From contig NZ_JAGSYF010000002.1 in assembly GCF_025685645.1 (NCBI RefSeq), positions 434,001 through 498,000 on the forward strand: a stretch of DNA of 64,000 nucleotides, read 5' to 3'. This document shows positions 59,541 to 64,000 of this stretch, piece by piece. The stretch's first letter is position 1; every line of letters begins with the position of its first letter. The translations under genes were made by a program, and so were the position numbers. Origin of the DNA: Edaphobacter bradus. GTDB lineage: Bacteria; Acidobacteriota; Terriglobia; Terriglobales; Acidobacteriaceae. The notes beneath the pieces are model-generated. The model ran no database searches, was not told where the DNA came from, and saw only the letters and a program-made list of their open reading frames with translations.

Positions 59541-60155
59541 CTAGCTTGAGCGGCGGAGGTAGCGGCGATCCTGAATGGCGTAGTCGCCGCTGAGGACGCG
59601 GGCGATGGCCTCGGGGTAGACGATGTGCTCCTGCTCGAGGATGCGCGCGGCGAGGGCCTCGGCGGTGTCCTCGTCGTGAACCGGAACGGCGCGCTGCAGG
59701 ATGATGACGCCGTGGTCGACGGCCTCGTCGACGAAGTGGACCGTGCAGCCCGTGACTTTGACGCCATGGTCGAAGGCCTGATGCTGCGCATCGAGGCCGG
59801 GGAAGGCCGGCAGCAGCGACGGATGGATGTTGACGATACGATTCGGGAAGGCCGCGACGAAGGCGGGCGAGATGATGCGCATGTAGCCTGCGAGGCAGAC
59901 GAGGTCCACGTTATGCGCCCACAGCTCGGCGAGCATCAGCGCGTCGTGGGCGGCGCGGGCCTCGGTGCCTTTGCCCTGCTGGGGAATCGCAAGGGCTTTG
60001 AGACCGAGTGCGCGGGCAGCTTCAAGGCCGGGCGCGTCAGGCTTGTTGGAGAGAACGATAGCGATCTCGGCATCGAGACGGCCTTCAGCGATGGCGCGAT
60101 GGATGGCGAGAAAGTTTGAGCCGCGTCCGGAGAGGAGAATACCTAGTTTCTTCAT
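59541..60155 (-). CDS. purN: Phosphoribosylglycinamide formyltransferase
   Basis: The 204-residue protein starts KKLGILLSGRGSNFLAIHRAI and has the formyl-transfer site RIVNIHPSLLPAFPG with conserved Asn and His, followed by GVKVTGCTVHFVDEAVDHGVIILQ with the catalytic Asp. It transfers the formyl group from 10-formyl-THF to GAR in purine synthesis. purM, the next-but-one gene on the same strand, catalyses a later step of the pathway. Confidence 0.96.
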   Translation of the reverse strand: MKKLGILLSGRGSNFLAIHRAIAEGRLDAEIAIVLSNKPDAPGLEAARALGLKALAIPQQGKGTEARAAHDALMLAELWAHNVDLVCLAGYMRIISPAFVAAFPNRIVNIHPSLLPAFPGLDAQHQAFDHGVKVTGCTVHFVDEAVDHGVIILQRAVPVHDEDTAEALAARILEQEHIVYPEAIARVLSGDYAIQDRRYLRRSS

Positions 60156-60218
60156 GCGCTTTGTGGCTTGAAGCCATCTTTATTATGCGGCCTTGTGAAG
60201 AAAGATCAGACTGAGGGC

Positions 60219-61346
60219 TCAGGGATTGAGCATCGCCGAGTTGTGGACGTGAGGCGTAAGCCTGCGGACGACGAACTCCTGAAAGACGTTCGCGACTGCG
60301 CTGCCAGCGATGCCAATTCCTGCGTCTTCAAAGGTAAGGCGGGCGCCTTCACGATTGGCGGCCGGATAGTAGAGGTTCGAGATGCCGCCTGCCGCCAGGT
60401 TGCCGAGGATGCTGGAGTAGTTGGGCTGCCAGCGGCCGTTGTCGCCCTTGCAGATCACTGCGTTGGCGATGGCATACAGAACGCGTGACCGCGTGGATCC
60501 TGTGCCCTTATAGAAATATCGCGGGTCTTGCTTGAAGAGAATCGGCAGAACGGCGTTGCCGAGCAAGGTGCCGGCGAAGGAGGTGGCGTAGGAGGCGGCG
60601 TAGCGCTTGGCGTAGCCTTGGCTGCCTTGCCCGTAGTCGTCGAAGTCATCGTTAGCCTGCTGAACTCCAGCGACGGCCCCGGTAATTCCGAGGTTGATGG
60701 GATCGAACGACGCCTTCCATGCAAGCTCAAACTTCTGTGCGGGGGCAAGCGGCATGGGGTTGGGCTCGTAACTGACGTAGAAGTTCGGGATGAAACCGAG
60801 GACGCGCTGCCTCTCCTCGATCCTCACCTGCTCCTCGGCCAGCTCGCGCTGCGTGACGGCCTGCACCTCAATGGCAGTGGCCGCAGTCAGCGAGATTGCG
60901 GAGACCTCATAGCTCTGGCCCGCCTGCACCTGTCCTGAGGTCTGCTGGGAAGCGAATCCAGTGGCCGAGATCGAGAGCGTGAACGGCCCGGGCGTGACGT
61001 TGGCGAAGCAGAATCGCCCGTCGGCGTCTGTGGCCACCGTTCGTCCGGGTGGCTGGCCCTCGCGACCAAGCGTCACCTTCGCGCCGGGGACGATTGCTCC
61101 GTCGTGGTCGGTGACGGTTCCGGCAATGGTCGCGAGCATCCGGGGGGTGGGGGTCTCGGGGAGTTCCGAGCCAGCCGCGGATGACTGCAGCAGCTCCTGT
61201 GCGCCAGCTTGAGCGACCGGACCGCAGATCAGAGAGAGCGCAAGCACCAGCGCGCCCTTCAGCCAGCAGTTCTGCGGCTTGAGGGGCAAAGCTCGGGGGT
61301 CCCTGGTTGCGCTCAGAGTTAACGGTCCTTTGCGGCAGAATGACAA
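60219..61346 (-). CDS. Secreted protein with carboxypeptidase-regulatory-like domain
   Basis: The 375-residue protein has a hydrophobic signal region (ALVLALSLICGPVAQAGAQ). A carboxypeptidase-regulatory beta-sandwich follows (IAGTVTDHDGAIVPGAKVTLGREGQ... to about residue 165), then a C-terminal region with FIPNFYVSYEPNPMPLAP, several Gly/Ala-rich stretches and DPRYFYKGTGS. The C-terminal part may insert in or contact the outer membrane; I know no function. The start is uncertain (TTG at 61346 is weak). It lies between purN and purM on the same strand but has no purine link. Confidence 0.65.
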   Translation of the reverse strand: MSFCRKGPLTLSATRDPRALPLKPQNCWLKGALVLALSLICGPVAQAGAQELLQSSAAGSELPETPTPRMLATIAGTVTDHDGAIVPGAKVTLGREGQPPGRTVATDADGRFCFANVTPGPFTLSISATGFASQQTSGQVQAGQSYEVSAISLTAATAIEVQAVTQRELAEEQVRIEERQRVLGFIPNFYVSYEPNPMPLAPAQKFELAWKASFDPINLGITGAVAGVQQANDDFDDYGQGSQGYAKRYAASYATSFAGTLLGNAVLPILFKQDPRYFYKGTGSTRSRVLYAIANAVICKGDNGRWQPNYSSILGNLAAGGISNLYYPAANREGARLTFEDAGIGIAGSAVANVFQEFVVRRLTPHVHNSAMLNP

Positions 61347-61396
61347 TCAAGAGCAGTGAAGCAGAGAACCGTTCTGATGGCTATACGACTGATAGG

Positions 61397-62515
61397 TCAG
61401 TTGTAGCTGACCTTACGCTCGCCGCGGACGATACGGCCGATGATGTGGTGGCGTTCGTTGGCGCGGTTGAGGATCGCCTTCGCCTTCTTCACCTTTTCGG
61501 CCGGGACGACGACGACGAGTCCGATTCCCATGTTGAAGGCGCGGAACATCTCGTCCTGCTCGACGTTGCCCAGCTTCTGCAGGTGCTCGAACAGCGGCGG
61601 GACGCTCCATGAAGCCAGATCAACCTGCGCACCCATGCCCTTGGGGATGATACGGGGGAGGTTCTCCGTGATGCCTCCGCCGGTGATGTGGGCCATGCCG
61701 CTGACCACATCGGCCTGGGTGAGCTTCTTGATGATCGCCAGGTAGCTGCGGTGGACACGCATGAGCGCGGCGCCGGTCTTGTCCTTGAGCTCGTTGACGT
61801 ACTGGTCGGGGCCGTACTTGGCTACGTCGAACAGCAGCTTGCGGGCAAGCGAATAGCCGTTGGTGTGGAGGCCGTTCGACGGCAGTCCGATCAGAATGTC
61901 GCCCACCTGAATAGCGTCGCCGGTGATGATTCTGTCGCGGCTGACAGCTCCGATGATGGTTCCGGCGAGGTCGTACTCGCCATCGGAGTAGAAGCCGGGC
62001 ATCTGGGCGGTCTCGCCGCCAATGAGGGCGCAGCCATTGGCGCGGCAGGCGTCGGAGAGACCTTGAACCACGGTCTCGACGATGGAGTTCTCAAGCTTGC
62101 CGGTGGCGAGGTAGTCGAGGAAGAAGAGCGGAGTGGCTCCCTGCACGGCGATGTCGTTGACGCAGTGGTTGACGAGGTCCTGGCCCACAGTATGGTGGAT
62201 GCCAAGCTCGAAGGCGACCTTCAGCTTGGTGCCGACTCCGTCGCAGGAGGAGACGAGGACAGGATTGGGATACTTTTCAAGGTCGAGGCCGAAGAGCCCG
62301 CCGAAGCCGCCAATCTCGCTAAGCACCTGCTTGTTGAAGGTCTTGCGGGCGAGCATCTTGATGCGATGCTTGCTGCGGTCGGCGGCGGAGATGTCGACGC
62401 CGGCCTCGGCGTAAGTGATGGACTTCTTGGCCGCACCCGACTTCGCAGAGGTTTTTTTGACGGCCGCGGTACTGTCGGCGTTGATGGTGTCAGGGGTGAG
62501 GAAGGTCTCCGGCAA
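61397..62515 (-). CDS. purM: Phosphoribosylformylglycinamidine cyclo-ligase
   Basis: The 372-residue protein has an N-terminal Ala/Lys extension of about 25 residues, then PurM motifs: YAEAGVDISAADRSKHRIKML, PVLVSSCDGVGTKLKVA, DLVNHCVNDIAVQGATPLFFLDYLATG, LIGGETAQMPGFY and HITGGGITENLPRI. It closes the imidazole ring to form AIR, using ATP. The start is TTG at 62515 with GGAGA eight bases upstream. Confidence 0.96.
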   Translation of the reverse strand: MPETFLTPDTINADSTAAVKKTSAKSGAAKKSITYAEAGVDISAADRSKHRIKMLARKTFNKQVLSEIGGFGGLFGLDLEKYPNPVLVSSCDGVGTKLKVAFELGIHHTVGQDLVNHCVNDIAVQGATPLFFLDYLATGKLENSIVETVVQGLSDACRANGCALIGGETAQMPGFYSDGEYDLAGTIIGAVSRDRIITGDAIQVGDILIGLPSNGLHTNGYSLARKLLFDVAKYGPDQYVNELKDKTGAALMRVHRSYLAIIKKLTQADVVSGMAHITGGGITENLPRIIPKGMGAQVDLASWSVPPLFEHLQKLGNVEQDEMFRAFNMGIGLVVVVPAEKVKKAKAILNRANERHHIIGRIVRGERKVSYN

Positions 62516-62609
62516 GGTGCTCTCCAGGGATTTGCGTGCTCGAATCGAGGAATCTTAAGTCTAGCAGGGGAGAATTACGGGACTGAAAACGATGGTCTTA
62601 GTGACCAGT

Positions 62610-63050
62610 CTACTGGTCGAGGCCGAGGATTCGGGAGCGCTCGCTGGGCGACGGGATGGGGCAGGTGGTGTAGCGGCCGAACAGACGATAGCGCACCCGG
62701 GCGATGAGGCCGTAGCCAAACTCGCGCAGTGGGCGGGGTATGAGTCTGAGCGTGCGGCCGAGGATGGCCCAGCGGCCTCCAAGAATGCCCAGCGCGGAGG
62801 CGACTGCGTCGCTGCGATAGTGGATCTTCTGGGCGGCGGTGAGGGTCTCGGTGAGGAGGATGACCCCGTCCAGTTGTGACGGCGCGGCGAGGAGTTCGGT
62901 TCCGAGCGGGCTCTGCAGCGGGACGAAGCGGAAGACGCCCTGGGCGTCGCGGCGGAGGAGGAAGTGGACGACCCCATTGCAGAGGACGCATACGCCGTCG
63001 TAGAGGAGGACGGGACGCGAGACGAGCTGGCTGCGTTCGGCTTCGGTCAT
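62610..63050 (-). CDS. DCC family thiol-disulfide oxidoreductase (DUF393)
   Basis: The 146-residue protein has the thioredoxin-like motif [14 protein letters not shown] with redox Cys21/Cys24, the family's DCC motif region, then [10 protein letters not shown] and a C-terminal [10 protein letters not shown]. It is presumed to exchange disulfides. The ATG at 63050 has only a weak ribosome site. It is divergent from hemL, with 34 bp between starts. Confidence 0.88.
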   Translation of the reverse strand: MTEAERSQLVSRPVLLYDGVCVLCNGVVHFLLRRDAQGVFRFVPLQSPLGTELLAAPSQLDGVILLTETLTAAQKIHYRSDAVASALGILGGRWAILGRTLRLIPRPLREFGYGLIARVRYRLFGRYTTCPIPSPSERSRILGLDQ

Positions 63051-63084
63051 GGAGCAGGCCCTTGTGACTCTTATACTTGAAGGC

Positions 63085-64000
63085 ATGGGTTTAAGATTGG
63101 ATCGCTCGCGTGAGTTGCAGGTTCGTGCTGAAAAGCTTTTGCCGGGAGGAGTGGATTCGCCGGTGCGGGCGTTTCGTTCTGTGGGGGGCGACCCTCCGTT
63201 TGTGATCCGGGCCGAGGGAGCCTATCTGTTTGATGAGGACGGCAATCGCTACCTCGACTACTTCGGGTCGTGGGGGCCGATGGTCCTGGGGCACGCCTTT
63301 GCGCCGGTGGTGGAGGCGATCCAGCAGGCGGCGGCGCGCGGCGCGAGCTTTGGGGCTTCAACGGCGGCTGAGGGCGATCTGGCCGAGCTGGTGCGGCGGT
63401 GCTTCCCTTCGGTCGAGAAGCTGCGGTTTGTCAGCTCGGGGACAGAGGCCTGTATGTCGGCGATCAGGCTGGCGCGCGGGTTTACAGGACGGAAGTTCGT
63501 CGTGAAGTTCGAGGGCTGCTACCACGGCCACTCCGACGCGATGCTGGTAAAAGCGGGCAGCGGAGTTGCGACGCTGGGAATCCCGGGGTCTGCGGGCGTG
63601 CCGGAGGAGACGGCGATGCATACGCTGGCGCTGCCGTTCAACAATCTCGATGCCGTGGAGGCGGCGTTTGCGGCACGGCCGGGCGAGATCGCCTGCGTGA
63701 TCGTGGAGCCAGTAGTTGGGAACGCGGGAACGATTCCTCCCGCACCGGACTATCTGGAGGGCCTGCGTGCGCTGACCCGGAAGGACGGCGCGCTGCTGAT
63801 TCTGGACGAGGTGATGACGGGGTTTCGTGTGGCACTGGGCGGAGCGCAGCAGCGGTATGGGGTCACTCCCGACCTGACGACGCTAGGCAAGATCGTCGGC
63901 GGAGGGCTGCCGTGCGGCGCGTTTGGCGGGCGGGCCGATGTGATGGACAAGCTCGCACCGCTGGGGCCGGTCTACCAGGCCGGGACGCTCAGCGGGAATC
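63085..64000 (+). CDS. hemL: Glutamate-1-semialdehyde 2,1-aminomutase, 5' part
   Basis: The gene runs off the window's right edge after about 305 codons of a usual 425-430. It starts [12 protein letters not shown] and has [60 protein letters not shown] and [17 protein letters not shown] with the PLP-binding Lys. The enzyme makes 5-aminolevulinate for heme. Start: ATG at 63085, after AAGG four bases upstream. Confidence 0.95.
   Translation, partial: MGLRLDRSRELQVRAEKLLPGGVDSPVRAFRSVGGDPPFVIRAEGAYLFDEDGNRYLDYFGSWGPMVLGHAFAPVVEAIQQAAARGASFGASTAAEGDLAELVRRCFPSVEKLRFVSSGTEACMSAIRLARGFTGRKFVVKFEGCYHGHSDAMLVKAGSGVATLGIPGSAGVPEETAMHTLALPFNNLDAVEAAFAARPGEIACVIVEPVVGNAGTIPPAPDYLEGLRALTRKDGALLILDEVMTGFRVALGGAQQRYGVTPDLTTLGKIVGGGLPCGAFGGRADVMDKLAPLGPVYQAGTLSGN

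Overview
The window looks like the chromosome of an Acidobacteriota soil bacterium (class Terriglobia, close to Granulicella, Edaphobacter or Terriglobus). This is an inference from gene content: a TonB-dependent receptor with a carboxypeptidase-regulatory N-terminus, several small secreted proteins of acidobacterial type, GH13/GH31/GH39 enzymes, bactofilin, and short dispersed palindromic repeats between genes. Most genes are GC-rich with strong G/C third positions. Blocks at about 7.5-12.7 kb, 15-17.7 kb and 41.4-46.1 kb are visibly less GC-biased and look accessory.

Layout. 0-7.5 kb: a gene-poor stretch with a strong promoter-like sequence, tRNA-Thr(CGT), a predicted outer-membrane barrel, a very large GH13-type protein, a VOC protein and a MerR-TPR regulator. 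7.5-12.7 kb: a 5.2 kb segment (Fes-like esterase, TonB-dependent receptor, Cys/His/Met-rich small protein) bounded by two near-identical 41-bp copies of the MerR-TPR gene's 3' end. 12.8-14.8 kb: cupredoxin, DUF4142 protein and AraC regulator. 15-17.7 kb: a three-gene export-like cassette (PA2779-like protein, C39-like peptidase, TPR plus outer-membrane barrel). 17.8-24.2 kb: acyl-CoA dehydrogenase, MFS transporter, beta-carbonic anhydrase between palindromic repeats, zinc-ribbon protein, HNH nuclease, ComF and a membrane protein. 24.8-37.1 kb: OPT transporter, then a complete Kdp potassium system whose sensor is split into two divergent genes, with kdpE, an amidohydrolase, a 33-residue microprotein gene and kdpFABC. 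37.1-41.4 kb: methyltransferase, GYF-type and DUF2752 membrane proteins, racemase, bactofilin and a secreted protein. 41.4-46.1 kb: PA-domain protein, di-heme peroxidase, a duplicated 3' gene fragment, a lipocalin-like secreted protein and two RlpA-like genes, one diverged. 46.2-64 kb: oxidoreductase, MarC, FmdE-like protein, GH39 and glycoamylase-like proteins, EF-G-like GTPase, FHA-GAF-PP2C phosphatase beside a kinase relic, GH31, purN, a carboxypeptidase-regulatory-domain protein, purM, DCC thiol oxidoreductase and the 5' part of hemL.

Working together. KdpD-N/KdpE, the separate histidine kinase and KdpFABC form a high-affinity K+ uptake and control unit, with KdpE-box-like T-rich motifs before the structural genes. 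The receptor, the Cys/His/Met-rich protein and the cupredoxin hint at metal handling, possibly copper. The best candidate for an undescribed system is the 14990-17742 cassette. It resembles the Pseudomonas PA2778/PA2779 pair, but the peptidase and TPR modules are separate genes and the TPR part is joined to a predicted outer-membrane barrel.
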